A DNA stretch of 64,000 nucleotides, from positions 30,830,605 to 30,894,604 of the forward strand of contig OY757934.1 of assembly GCA_963585895.1 (NCBI GenBank). The letters run 5' to 3'. Numbering within the stretch: position 1 is the stretch's first letter; every line of letters starts with the position of its first letter. Positions 31,817 through 41,885 of the stretch are shown here, one piece after another. The notes beneath the pieces are model-generated. The model ran no database searches. It was not told where the DNA came from and was given only the letters and a program-made list of their open reading frames with translations. The DNA is from Sepioteuthis lessoniana. Its lineage: Eukaryota; Mollusca; Cephalopoda; Myopsida; Loliginidae. The translations under genes and the position numbers were made by a program.

Positions 31817-31942
31817 TTTGTTTATCATCGTAATGTTATGTTTATATATATATCTATATATATATATATGTGTTATATGAGTTTATTTTACCTTTCTTTT
31901 TATTTAGTCAGTATTAGTGTATCAATGGGTACACTAATACAA

Positions 31943-32200
31943 ATGGGGGTGTCCTCGTGGTGTAATGGTTAAAGCGGTGGACTACGGAATTGTTGTACGC
32001 GAGTTCGTACTCCAGTCACGCTATTATGTTCACTTTCGGGCACATACCCTTGGGAAAGGTATGAACCTCCCTATCCTCCCAGCTATGGGTTAAGTAATAC
32101 CACTACTGTTCTTCTAGGGGAATAGCTTTGGCATTAGATAACCTACAAAGGTTGATATGCCATTAAACAAAGAAACTAAACTAAACCAAACTGATACAAA
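31943..32200 (+). mobile_element. SINE C, full plus copy
   Basis: The reference copy of SINE C. The head reads 'cgtggtgtaatggttaaagc' (A box) and 'gcgagttcgtactcc' (B box); the body includes 'ttcactttcgggcacatacc' and 'gctatgggttaagtaatacc'. The 3' hairpin GGCAT..AACCT-aca-AGGTT..ATGCC is followed by 'attaaacaaagaaactaaac'. The head resembles SINE A's, while the 3' end matches repeat D. Confidence 0.88.
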
Positions 32201-32690
32201 TATTGGAACTTGGTGAGTGAAAACACTACTAAATATCCCCCTTGCCCCAAACTGTTATCAATAACTGGTAATTACACTAATAATTGGTAACCCCTCTAAC
32301 TGTAGAAAATTTTTGTAGAAAATATTAAAGTCTAAATGATTTATTATTAAAACGGATGTGGTTAACCATGGAGTGTTTTAAGAGTTAAAAAAGGAAAACA
32401 AAATGAAATGTGTTCAACATAAAAAACCAAACGGATAAAATATTTTGAAAAGAAAAAAAAAGAAAGAAGTAAAAGTTCGTTATACATAAAATATCATAAA
32501 TTTTGAAACAAAATGAGGGGCAAAAGTATCCTGAAATGCTAAATTGTGCCTCTTGTTAGCAAAATATTGTAAAACTATTGACTCACCAGAGTAAGATTTT
32601 TATGAATGAGAATTTTTCTATCCTTTATTGCGAGTCAAATAGTTTTATATATAGACCAATCAAATTAAGTAGGCAAACTTACCAGACGCA
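32201..32690. other. No feature recognised
   Basis: A-rich unique-looking sequence. Confidence 0.5.
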
Positions 32691-32691
32691 G

Positions 32692-33275
32692 CTTGCCCAA
32701 TTGGCTGGGGCTGTAGAATATACCGACTGCTTCTCTGCAGAGGGGTAAGACCCTCCCCAACGAATGTCCTGGGTATGACACTAAACAATCTGCTCGTGAG
32801 GTTCCAGCAATGCTGAAGCTTTGAGGAATGCGGAGTACCCCTTTATTGCTATCACTCCCAGGTCCACTCTGGCCCGGAGTGGTAGCACCTGATAGAGCCC
32901 TATCTATGGGTTAAATAGAACTAACGGCATACTTATGCTAAACTGAATTGTTTGAGTAAACTGAATAGCTTGAAATAGAAATGTTTTTGACAATTAAACC
33001 GTACTTACATTTAAACTGCGTGCTTATGCTTAACTGAATTATTTGAAATAGAACTATTTTTCGACATTAAAAATGTATTTACACTTAACTGAATTGATAC
33101 ATATAACTGCTTGAATAGTTTGAAATAGAAATGTTTTTGACAATTAAACTGTGTACTTATGCTAAACTGAATTGTTTGAAATAGAACAGATTATTTACAT
33201 AAAAAATAGATTTGGCATAAAATAACCTACAAAGGTTGATATGCCATAAAACCCACCAAACCAAACCAAACCAGA
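32692..33275 (+). repeat. Repeat D, full plus copy
   Basis: Complete 5' block, about five internal units, hairpin 'ggcataaaataacctacaaa' / 'ggttgatatgcc' and a 'ccaaaccaaaccaaacc' tail. Confidence 0.85.
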
Positions 33276-33984
33276 CACAGCAGAAAGTTTTGATATTAAA
33301 AAGAATTGTTCTATATCAGAAAATAAAAAGAATATTAATTAAAATTGATCATAATAATTACTGAAAATGCTCCATCTAAAAAAGAGGAAAAGAAAAGATT
33401 ATTTTTCCATTTTATTTGAGGGAAAAGGTTTCAGTGTTTAATAATAAGCATTGTTGAATTCTATCTTCCTACTGTGACAATCCAGTCAAATTCAACTTCC
33501 AGATTTTTCCACTTAACCCTTTACATCTGAAAATATAAACAGGAAGCTATAAACATTTGATCACTTTTCATCTCTTCCATACTGACAGACGACTTTGTTT
33601 ATTTGAATGCCTTAGGGATTTCTTCAGCCTCAATTACTGATTTTATGGTTGCAGGAACTTGTTTATGTCCTTTTACATACAAGCTGATTGTAGGGCTGAT
33701 TGTAGAGCAACATTTAGATAATTATACACTTATTTATCATAATGATTAACAATCTACATATAATTAAACTTGTCCATATCTGACCACTTGGCAAAGTATT
33801 TATCTATCCACCTACTTTACACTACATATCTCTGCATCTATATTGCTTATATTTCCAACAGGCCCCCAAGATCATATTTTATCCCTAATGTAAAATATTT
33901 CTTTATCATCCTCTGGGTTTTACCTACATACACATTTGCATGTATAATACACTTTTGTGGTGAGCTTAGCATTATGGTTACTTT
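33276..33984. other. No gene recognised
   Basis: AT-rich. At 33590-33620 a decayed hammerhead-like motif is possible on minus (CTGAAGA, AATCC..GGCATT, CAAA), but GAAA is lost and pairing is imperfect. Confidence 0.45.
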
Positions 33985-34462
33985 TGTAAGAAATGGAATT
34001 GGGTATCTGAGTTCAAATCCTTGATCAAACTGCATTTCACTTTACACTAATGCCCTTTGGAAAGGCATAGATATGTCTGTTTGCATCTATAGGTAAATAT
34101 CAAGGCATACTGGGTTTTTTTAACCTTGGTTAGTGTTATGGGGACATATCTTACCATACCCCAAAGATGGACTCGTCCAACCTAAACATATTTGCCAAGC
34201 CTAGCTCGCTCGGAGAAGATAACTTCTTGTTTTTTATGAGACTTTTGACAAGCCGAGAACAGCTAGTACTTCTTTTGTATGACTTTCTTTTTCTGCTAAT
34301 ACAATAACGTTCACCTATCACCCGTTGTTTGAGTTGTTCTTCCACCGGTCTTACCTGAAGACCACAACAGTTAGGCAACTAATTTAGGAGAAGAAAAACA
34401 GTGAATTCAAACCAGCTGTACTCTATTCAAAAATTAAACTTGGGTCACATCTTATCTATCCT
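33985..34462 (+). mobile_element. SINE A, plus copy split by a solo LTR
   Basis: The 5' piece runs 33985-34133 ('tctgagttcaaatccttgat' B box, 'gccctttggaaaggcatag', 'ttaaccttggttag'). It resumes at 34375 with 'gcaactaatttaggagaaga', 'agtgaattcaaaccagc' and 'aaaaattaaacttgggtcac'. The break is exactly at the LTR. Confidence 0.85.
34134..34369. mobile_element. Solo LTR, 236 bp, in SINE A
   Basis: Starts TGTTATGG and ends CCACAACA (TG..CA with inverted TGTT/AACA), flanked by the identical 5-bp repeat gttag at 34129-34133 and 34370-34374. Removing LTR plus one repeat rejoins SINE A. This is the signature of LTR-LTR recombination after integration. Orientation and superfamily (Ty3 or Ty1 type) are not fixed. 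The 75-codon minus frame inside it has no domain. Confidence 0.9.
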
Positions 34463-34521
34463 GGAAAAATTGGGTAACTACATACAATACTTTTAATAAT
34501 ATACAGAGAAAATTCTTTTTC

Positions 34522-35605
34522 ATCATCATCAAGTCACACTGACAGCATGGATTTCCCAGACTCTTTCTCCTCATCTGTCCCTATTATCCATTACTCCCTG
34601 CAGGTCCTCCAAACTACATCCAGAGCTCAGCTCAGAAAATAAGTTCTTGCTGGTCGATCAACATTGGCTTGTTTATGTGTTGGAGTCAATAAAAAATGTC
34701 ACTTATAAATTTGTCCTTGCTTCTCCAGCAGTGTCCCACATGTCTTATTTGTCTTACTTGGATGGTTTTTGATATTGGAAGTAAGTGGCTGGACAGCTGC
34801 TATTTTGTGGGGTGTTGCTTCCAGTGTTATACAGTCATATAATAAATATCCTTATATACACATATAAATGTTCATGTAGGATACATACTGATGCAATGAT
34901 AACAGACGAGTGAAGGTTCCTTTAGAAAATATATACCTCTCAATTTATTTGCAAGGTTCGAAAGGGTTGTGTAGGGTTTTACTGTGAGAGGGAGTTGGAG
35001 ACCGAACAGAACTGCAATATTTTGACCCCCACTCTTATGGCCGTCATCGTTGTGTCTTTCTTGTTCTCCAGGGCTGCTCAACCGGAGGCTCAGGGGCCCA
35101 GCTCTCTGCTGGATGATGGCTTTCTTTACTGCATCTTATCAGCAACTTCTCTGGACCCCAACTCAATTGGGGGCCCCGAGGGCCCCTTCAGCCTGGCGTG
35201 GCTTTCCCTACCACATCTCGTCTCTCTCCAACTCTAACTCCAACAGTCTGACTTCTGTCTTGACTGAGTTATATAATAGTTCAACGCCCACTCAATCTTT
35301 AGAATGGCATGTTTGATCGTCATCAAGCGGAAATAACTGTCATGCAGTTCACAAGTCACTCTCTTCTGGTGCATCACTCTGAAGTGGGACCTTCACCTTG
35401 TCCCATATTATCAGCCGAGCTCACCTGTGCGATTTCCTCTCATAACTTCCATTGGAATGTGTCACTTCCTTCCGGTGCATCACTTTGAATGGCATTTTTG
35501 GCCGGGTCGAAGGTCAAAATACAACACCAGGATTTGTTTAAAAAGCACCTAGCATTCTTGTATAATTCCCATCTTGCTTTTTCATGGTGCATCTCTGCTT
35601 ATCTA
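34522..35605 (-). mobile_element. RTE-like 3' fragment split by a solo LTR
   Basis: Minus-strand RTE C-terminal region at 34522-34824 ((ATG)n tail as 'tcatcatcatcaag', then the 'cttctccagcagtgtccc' and 'gctggacagctgctat' blocks). It continues at 35531-35605 ('gatttgtttaaaaagcacct', 'agcattcttgtataattccc'). The two pieces are contiguous once the LTR is removed. Confidence 0.85.
34825..35526 (-). mobile_element. Solo LTR, 702 bp, in an RTE copy
   Basis: Ends TGTTATAC..TACAACA, flanked by the 4-bp repeat ccag at 34821-34824 and 35527-35530. Read on minus it has 'tatataactcag' near 35270-35280 as a TATA-like box and an AATAAA-like signal further on, so minus is the likelier transcription strand. 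It is GC-richer in the middle (gggggccccgagggcccc). A 4-bp duplication fits Ty3-type integration. Frames at 34872-35316 are short and domainless. Confidence 0.88.
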
Positions 35606-36469
35606 TATTAACAGAGTCTTAATTGCACTGTGATGAGAAAATTGCATGGATGCAATTCAATAAATATAAAGATTATAAACCAGTGAATACAAGGGGTTAG
35701 TTATTAACAACTTTAAACAAATTTCAAAAGTGAAGAATTTACCAAGCTTAGCTTAATTGATCACAAAGCCAAAAATTTGGAGTATCCAGTGAGAACTGAA
35801 TGATCATATGATGCCTTAGTGTCTAACCATGACAGCATGTGATGTGTCGTTTCAAAATAAAAGAATTAAAGAAATAGAGAAAAATACCAAAACAAAACAG
35901 AAAAATTTCCCTTGAATTTTCTTTCATGTAGTTCTTAAAAAGCAAGAATAATAAGTTTTTTCTCCACATCAGTTTTGAAATGTTTCAGCCACTGTACCCT
36001 CAAGACTTCTTCAGATGTCTTTTGTTATATTCAATAACCTTTCAGGCAATTTGAACCAAAACCCTTTATTCTATTTGTGGGGGTAAATTTCTGATTCTAG
36101 TATCTATGCCTTAGGATATAGTACATCAGTTAATTCATCTGCTTAGTTATTTACCCCTTGAAGGTTACTGACTATGAGATGAAAGACACCAAACGAAACC
36201 CCCTGGGGGTAGGATGGGGTTTACAGCTGCTGAAATGTTGTGCATCTAACAACCAAGATGAGAACAATAATCCAAGATGAGCCAATAACATAAATAATAA
36301 CAACTCCTCATCCCCATCATTTAGAAAGAAATTATTTTTTAAAAACATGTATTTATTTATTCATCATTTATTATAATTTAAAAGTGTAAATAATTTTGTT
36401 TTTCCCAGTAGATTTGTAAATAAAAGCAGACAGACTTTTTGTACTTGTGGTATACATATATAGTTGTAA
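35606..36469. other. AT-rich stretch holding one hammerhead core
   Basis: Nothing else recognised apart from the core at 35983-36014. Surrounding sequence (ataaatgaagaatt types) shows no tRNA boxes. Confidence 0.5.
35983..36014 (-). ncRNA. Hammerhead ribozyme core
   Basis: Minus strand: CTGAAGA, helix II AGTC / GGCT (4 bp including one G-U) around a thirteen-base loop, then GAAA followed by C. Core bases are all present. No head or tail of the host element was identified. Confidence 0.6.
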
Positions 36470-36728
36470 GTCAAGTTGGCGACTGTAGTCAAGGACGACC
36501 AGAAAGCTCCCTTTTCAATTGCTACTACACTGAGGTGTTGGGGCGGGTGCTACTCCTTTCCTTGGATTGCTCCACTTCACCCTTGATACGTACCTTATAT
36601 TGCTGAGTGTTAAGCAAGGAGGTATCAAGTACCATTTTTAAGTCTTTGTTATCACGTGACCTGGGATTGAACCCAAAGTCTCCTGGACCATTGGTGAATA
36701 CTCTACCCACTAGGCCAGTATATAACAG
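36470..36728 (-). mobile_element. SINE B, minus copy
   Basis: Nearly full: 'agttggcgactgtagtcaag', 'gctactacactgaggtgttg', 'gctgagtgttaagcaaggag', inverted B box 'cctgggattgaaccc' and head 'ctctacccactaggccagta'. Confidence 0.88.
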
Positions 36729-36757
36729 GCTAACTTCCAAAAAAAAAAAATTATATC

Positions 36758-37545
36758 CCAGTCAGTTGGGGCTGTAGAATACACCGACTGTATCTCTGTA
36801 GAGGGGTAATACTCCCCTACCTACCCATAAGGGTCCCGGAGATAACACTAAACCTTCTGATTGTGAGGCTCCAATCCTGGACCTTTGGCTCATGTAAGGT
36901 ATCCCATCATTGACATTACTCCTTGGTCCATCCTGACCTGGAGTGGTTGCACCTGTTAGAATCCCTTCTATGGCTCAAATTGAACTGTTTGACGATTTAA
37001 CTGTGGACAAACAAGTGATTGATGTTAGATAGTTTTTACTACATAGCAATTCTCAGAGCCATTTAACTGAGTGCAAATGAATGAGTAGTGTTGAATAGCA
37101 ATACTTGAAACTATTCAACTGTTTGCCTAAATTGATTTATTGGTATTACATAGTAATACTTGAAAGTATTTGACTGTGTTCAAATGAATGAAAAGAGTTG
37201 AATAGAGTTATTAATGTTAAATAGCAATACTTGAAACTCTTTAACTGTTTAATGGTATTACATATTAATACTTGGAACCATTTGACTGTTTGCCAATGAA
37301 TGAATAGTGTTGAATAGAATATTTACTGTTAAATAGCAACACTTGTAACCACTTCACTGTGTACAAACAATTGATCACTATTAAATAGAATTGTTAGTGT
37401 TTCATAGTAATGCTTTAAACCATTTAACTGTGTACAAAAATTGATTTAAATCAAATAGAATTATTAGTTTTAGATGGGTGTTCTTGAAACCATTTATCTG
37501 AGTTGAAACAAATGAGCTCAGGCTCATTTTAAAATGTTATTTAGA
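36758..37545 (+). repeat. Repeat D, variant with about eight 60-bp internal units
   Basis: 5' block 'tcagttggggctgtagaata', 'gataacactaaaccttctga', 'ggctcaaattgaactgtttg', then repeated 'aatacttgaaaccatttaac' / 'gtgcaaatgaatgag' units from 36985 to about 37520. This is the same variant as 25035-25690. An RTE insertion follows at 37563. Confidence 0.75.
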
Positions 37546-37562
37546 AACTATTTATTTTACCC

Positions 37563-38112
37563 AGGAAGCAGCGTCTCATCAACCGAAAAGGACATTGACA
37601 TGCGGTTAACGAAGGCATGGATGGCTATCGATCATATGGAAATCAGACCTGACCGATAAAATGAAATGCAGTTTCTTCCAGGCAGCGGTTGTATTGATAC
37701 TGCTGTATGGATGCACTACTTGGACGCTAACTAAACGGCTTGAGAAGAAGCTAGATGGCAATTACACAAGAATGCTGCGAGCAATACTGAACAATTCCTG
37801 GCGGCAACACCCCACAAGGCACCAACTATACGGCCACCTGCCTCCCATCATGAAAACTATCCAAATTAGACAAACCAGACATGCAGGACACAGCTGGAGA
37901 AGCAGGGACAAACTCATAAGTGATGTACTCCTATGGACCTCCACATATGGCCGGGCAAAAGCAAGACGACCAGCTTGAAGATACATTCAGCAACTATGTG
38001 AGGATACGGGATGTAGTCCTGAAGACCTGCCAGAGGTGATGAATGATAGGGAGAAGTGGTGAAAGAGGGTCAGGGATATCCGTGCTAGCGGCACAACATG
38101 ATGATGATGATT
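37563..38112 (+). mobile_element. RTE-like 3' end, plus copy
   Basis: 'gaagcagcgtctcatcaacc' (SSVSSTE) leads to a frame at 37661-37978 reading KCSFFQAAVVLILLYGCTTW, then RHAGHSWRSRDKLISDVLLW. It stops at 'cagcttgaag' and ends in (ATG)n at 38097-38112. 5'-truncated, no RT. Confidence 0.88.
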
Positions 38113-38129
38113 CATTTACAAATCATATG

Positions 38130-38740
38130 TCTTTAATATAGAAACACAATTTAGTTTGGTTTGATTTAGTTTTATGTTATATCAACTATTGTAGGTTATT
38201 TCATGCCAAATTCTTTTAATCCACATATATTAAATATATGATTTCTAAACCTCTTTTGTAGATAAAATTTTTAAACGAGCCTGAGCTCATCTTTTTTTCC
38301 CATAGTTAAATGGCTTCTCTAATTTTTATTGAATACAAATAATTCTATTTACTATTAATTACAAAGTTAAATAATTGAACAGTTCTATTTTTAACAATCT
38401 AATATAGCACAAGTTATTTGTTTACATTCAGTTTAAATGATTTATCATAAGTCATTTGTTTTCACAGTTTAAATTATCGAGCAATTCTATTTGAATTAGA
38501 TGGGACCCTATCAGGTGCAACCACTTCAGGCCAGAGTGGACCTGGAAGCGGTGGCAATGAAGGGGTAATCCACATTCCCGAAAGCTGCAGCATTACTGGA
38601 GCCTCACCATCAGATTGTATAGTGTCATATCCTGGACACTCAGTGGGGGAGTCTTACCCCTCTGCAGAGATGTAGTCAGTAAATTCTTGAGCTTCAGCCA
38701 ACTGAGCATTAAATATTCCACAAGGATTGACATGCCATAA
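38130..38740 (-). repeat. Repeat D, minus copy
   Basis: Inverted tail and hairpin (gttttatgttatatcaacta, ttgtaggttatttcatgcca), AT-rich internal units, 'gatgggaccctatcaggtgc', 'ggcaatgaaggggtaatcca', 'ctcaccatcagattgtatag' and a 5' end near 'ttcagccaactgagca'. Confidence 0.75.
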
Positions 38741-38929
38741 AACCCAACCAACTCAATCCTAAAATTAAATGTTTGATTTATCATCCCAACGCTATAATAT
38801 TTTCTTTGACGAGGGAAATTCTTCTTTGATATGAATAATATGAAACAATATCATTTTGCCATGAAGTAGTTCTAGAAAGTTGAAAAAACAAAATTTAGTG
38901 ACATTAATAACGAAAGTATATATATAACT

Positions 38930-39209
38930 ATGATTAAAATTTAATGCTAAAAGCATTTTTAATCGGTAAAATCTTTACTAGCTAAGTACATCTGGGAATA
39001 TAAAGAAAATCATGGAAAAGAACCAAAGGTTAAGTGGCCTATCCTAAAAAGGGCGTATGCTTTTAATAAGGGTTTGAGAAATTGTAAATTGTACTTGGAA
39101 GAAAAATACCAAATAATAAAATTCCCGGATTCAAATAATTTGCTAAATAAAAGATTTGAAGTTCATAGCTAAATGCTGCTATGAAAGTAAATATTTACTT
39201 TGTAATTAG
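38930..39209 (+). pseudogene. Penelope-like element, GIY-YIG endonuclease C-terminal remnant
   Basis: From 38963 the frame reads SLLAKYIWEYKENHG, then KVKWPILKRAYAF, NCKLYLEEKYQII and LLNKRFEVHS. After one frameshift it continues KCCYESKYLLCN and a stop at 39209. The order 'KYIWxxK .. KWxILK .. CxLCLxEKxxI .. LLNKRxE .. KCxHxxKxLL' is the familiar C-terminal end of Penelope-like proteins. A short upstream piece (KAFLIGKIFTS) joins by another frameshift. No reverse transcriptase remains here. PLEs are the elements known to carry hammerheads in their terminal repeats. Confidence 0.75.
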
Positions 39210-39482
39210 GCTCTTGATTGAACCACATGACTTTGTATGTTGTATGACTCAAAAAATAGTTCACTTGAATCTAATAGAAATCAGATGTGTTGAATGCCAG
39301 CTCTCCTGAGGATCCACAATGTGAAACTCAGAGTTGTGATTTTTTCCTGTTTCATAGATATGCTATTTTATACTTGAAAAATTCTGTGTATGTGTATGTG
39401 TATCTATCTATCTATATATATATATATATAGGCAGCATTTTCTCTTTTATACTTATTTGATTAAATAAGACAGACATTTCAC

Positions 39483-39619
39483 TTCTGTGTATTATATAGT
39501 TGATTCATTCAAGTCTTCATATGAGTCATTTGACATCTGGAAGTATAGATTAAAAAAGTTACCATATTTTTCCAAAGTATGTTCAGGCCCAGCTAGAGCA
39601 AACTTCAAGGTAGCAAACA
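39483..39619 (-). pseudogene. Decayed inverted copy of the candidate exon at 41138
   Basis: On minus it aligns with 41138-41268 and its flanks: 'cttgtcatttca' then LEKYGNFFNLYF..SNDSYEDLNEST. The acceptor AG is AA, the donor GTGAGT is GTGAAA, and an in-frame stop follows the conserved core. Homology spans about 39445-39720. The 124-codon plus frame at 39487-39861 is its antisense shadow. Confidence 0.65.
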
Positions 39620-39721
39620 TTGAAATGACAAGCGCAATAACAAGTCGTATGCATTTATATAAACAGTTGGTAGAAGAACAAGTTGGGGGAGAATTTACAG
39701 AAGTTTTACACTTCACCTATC

Positions 39722-41010
39722 CAACACTAATCCTATCTGTCAACACCTTAAAACACAATTGTACCCCCCTCCAAATACTGAAATATTCTTATAGAAAACA
39801 TCTTCATATTACACTAAGGAAAAACAAACAAAAACTCAAATTCTTGAAGCTCTTGATATAAAGATTAACAAACATTTCTTAAACAAAATCAACTTCAAAT
39901 GTAGCAGCCACATTCTGAAATGCCTATTGTGACAGCAAATTCTTTAAAATCCCAAAACAAGACTTTATTTTTTTGCACGAGTGAAGACGGGGCAGGTTGG
40001 CACTTGATCCCTTGTAGAATAAGTCCTCGTTCAGAGTTTTTTCCTCGGGCTCATAAGAACTGGCATATTATGTGAGGGATCAATTTATGACCAGACTGAC
40101 CGCCACTGGCAAGGGGTTCCAAATTCCACACTATACACACACCCACCAAGGCCACTAAACTTCCTCCCCTAGACAATGGAAGATATGGACCTCTAGGTTG
40201 AGACGTAATAATATTATAGTCGTCGGCAATCCCGGTTTCCCGTATGATATTTTAAAGGAATTTATAGGACAATTTAAAGCAAGATAACATAAGGCGAACA
40301 GAAGCTGAAAAAGAAACATGAAGTAACAAATTCGTAGCAGACGCCACAAATAACAACTTAGACCACGTGGGAACATTAAAATATATCAATCTTTTACTAG
40401 ACATAGATATACACCGTCAAAGTGTCAAATATATAATAAATGAATAGTCCATGAACATGAATGTCTTTCTTCTTTTCTTTTCTTTCGTTTTCCTTCAATT
40501 TGAGAGAGAGAGAGAGGGTATATAAAATTTGGTATAAGGAGAAACAGTCCCAAGGGTACTTATCATATTTCTTTGATGGAGTTCCATGGAGAATCTTTCT
40601 TCTTTTACGGGCTAATAGACTTTATGCTATTTTTAATATTGGCTTGAAGAAAATGGCTTCTTCATGTCCGAGATATTCTTTTGTCTTCTTCTACCCGGAG
40701 TACTGGCTTTGGTTCTGTCCCCTACGAACCCTGTCCATCAACTGACTTTCTTACTATCTATTTCCGCTGACGGGAGAGAGTCCCCACTTCCGTTTTACGA
40801 TCCCAGCCAATCGTTTGGCTTTTACCTTCCCGTGTCGGGCGACCTGAGTGAGGTCACCAAGTATAAACATCTGTGGGTCTCCCCTCTGTGACCTACATTC
40901 TTTCTTAACGGTCACTCTCTGATGGCTTGCTACTGTTAATTCAAACACGGAGAATAGAATTAATCTTATTTCTATTTTCTCAGTGGGACATCACCTGACA
41001 CCTATAATAT
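39722..41010. other. Sequence between the inverted exon copies, with an LTR-like GC-richer block
   Basis: 40450-40949 is CpG-richer, and its minus strand starts TGTTTGAATTA at 40949, as does 58411 on plus. It includes 'gattggctggg' (CCAAT inverse) and 'gagacccaca'. A (GA)n run sits at 40503-40515. Frames of 75-94 codons (40461-40948) lack domains. An LTR is plausible but no duplication was found. 39960-40380 is unclassified. Confidence 0.4.
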
Positions 41011-41137
41011 TATTCCCACCAATTCTTCCTCTTACCTCCAGAAAAGTTCTTCTCTTTCATAAAGTCCCCTCCCAGTTGTACTTCTTCCTGCTCTTTATAT
41101 AAATGCTTATGACTCATCATTGTGTTTGTCATTTCAG

Positions 41138-41268
41138 TGTTTATTCCCCCTATGATGGCTTCAGCTGGGGCTAAAAGTACTTGGGAAAAATATGGTGACT
41201 TTTTTGAATTGATTTTATCAAATGACTCATATGAAGACTTGAATGGATCAACTCTAAAACAGGCAGAA
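41138..41268 (+). CDS. Candidate internal host exon, 131 bp, product unknown
   Basis: The segment is open throughout and flanked by good splice signals: a pyrimidine-rich tract ending 'gtgtttgtcatttcag' just before 41138, with a branch-point-like 'atgactcat' at 41110-41118, and 'gtgagt' directly after 41268. The frame with two leading bases encodes FIPPMMASAGAK, STWEKYGDFFELILSNDSYE, then DLNGSTLKQAE, so it would enter in phase and leave at a codon boundary. The peptide is acidic with no motif I recognise. Support comes from the inverted copy at 39483-39619, where similarity covers exon and flanks while its splice sites are lost. It could instead be a coding relic of an unrecognised transposon. 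Confidence 0.45.
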
Positions 41269-41299
41269 GTGAGTGTCATATAATCAAACTTAAATATAT

Positions 41300-41885
41300 G
41301 TATGGATGTGTCTGTGTGCATGTGTAGGATTATGCTCAACCTGTATACATGTGCACAGATAGGTGTTCATACACTTATATGCTAATGCACACACATGGAC
41401 GAGTGTGTATGAGTATGTGTATAAGAAGGCAGGGAAAGGAATAGAGAAAAAGATTAAACAATTTTTTTTAATAAAAAAAACTCTTGTTTGTAAGAATAGT
41501 TAAAGAGAGCTTATGGTTCGCAGTTGATATCTTTTTGACATTTAAATTTTTTTGGAGGAAAACATTATGTCTCTTAAAAAATTAAATAATAAATCAGATA
41601 AAAAAAAAATCTTTTTATTGGTTTTTGTATTTATTGATACTTTTTAGCTAAAATCTGATCTTTGGTAAATGGTAAAGAATTCAGCATCATATTCAACCTT
41701 TCAATGGAATTGTTTAAGGATCTTAGAACTTTAATTCAAAGTCATGATAGTCTTCTAACCAACTTGTGAAGCTGGCTTTGATTTTTCTTTTCAAGCCAAA
41801 ATAAATTGAATTTCTATGGGATAGACAATGTATTTTCAGAGAAAATTTTTTCTTTATCTTTGATTTTTGTCAATTAATTTTTACT
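41300..41885. other. No feature recognised
   Basis: AT-rich sequence; short ca/tg runs near 41380-41420 only. Confidence 0.5.

Noticed and set aside
33590..33620. Hammerhead core on minus
   Set aside because: GAAA is CAAA and helix II has mismatches; at best a decayed copy.
39300..39336. CTGAGGA..GTGAAAC on plus
   Set aside because: The possible helix is not adjacent to the core strands.
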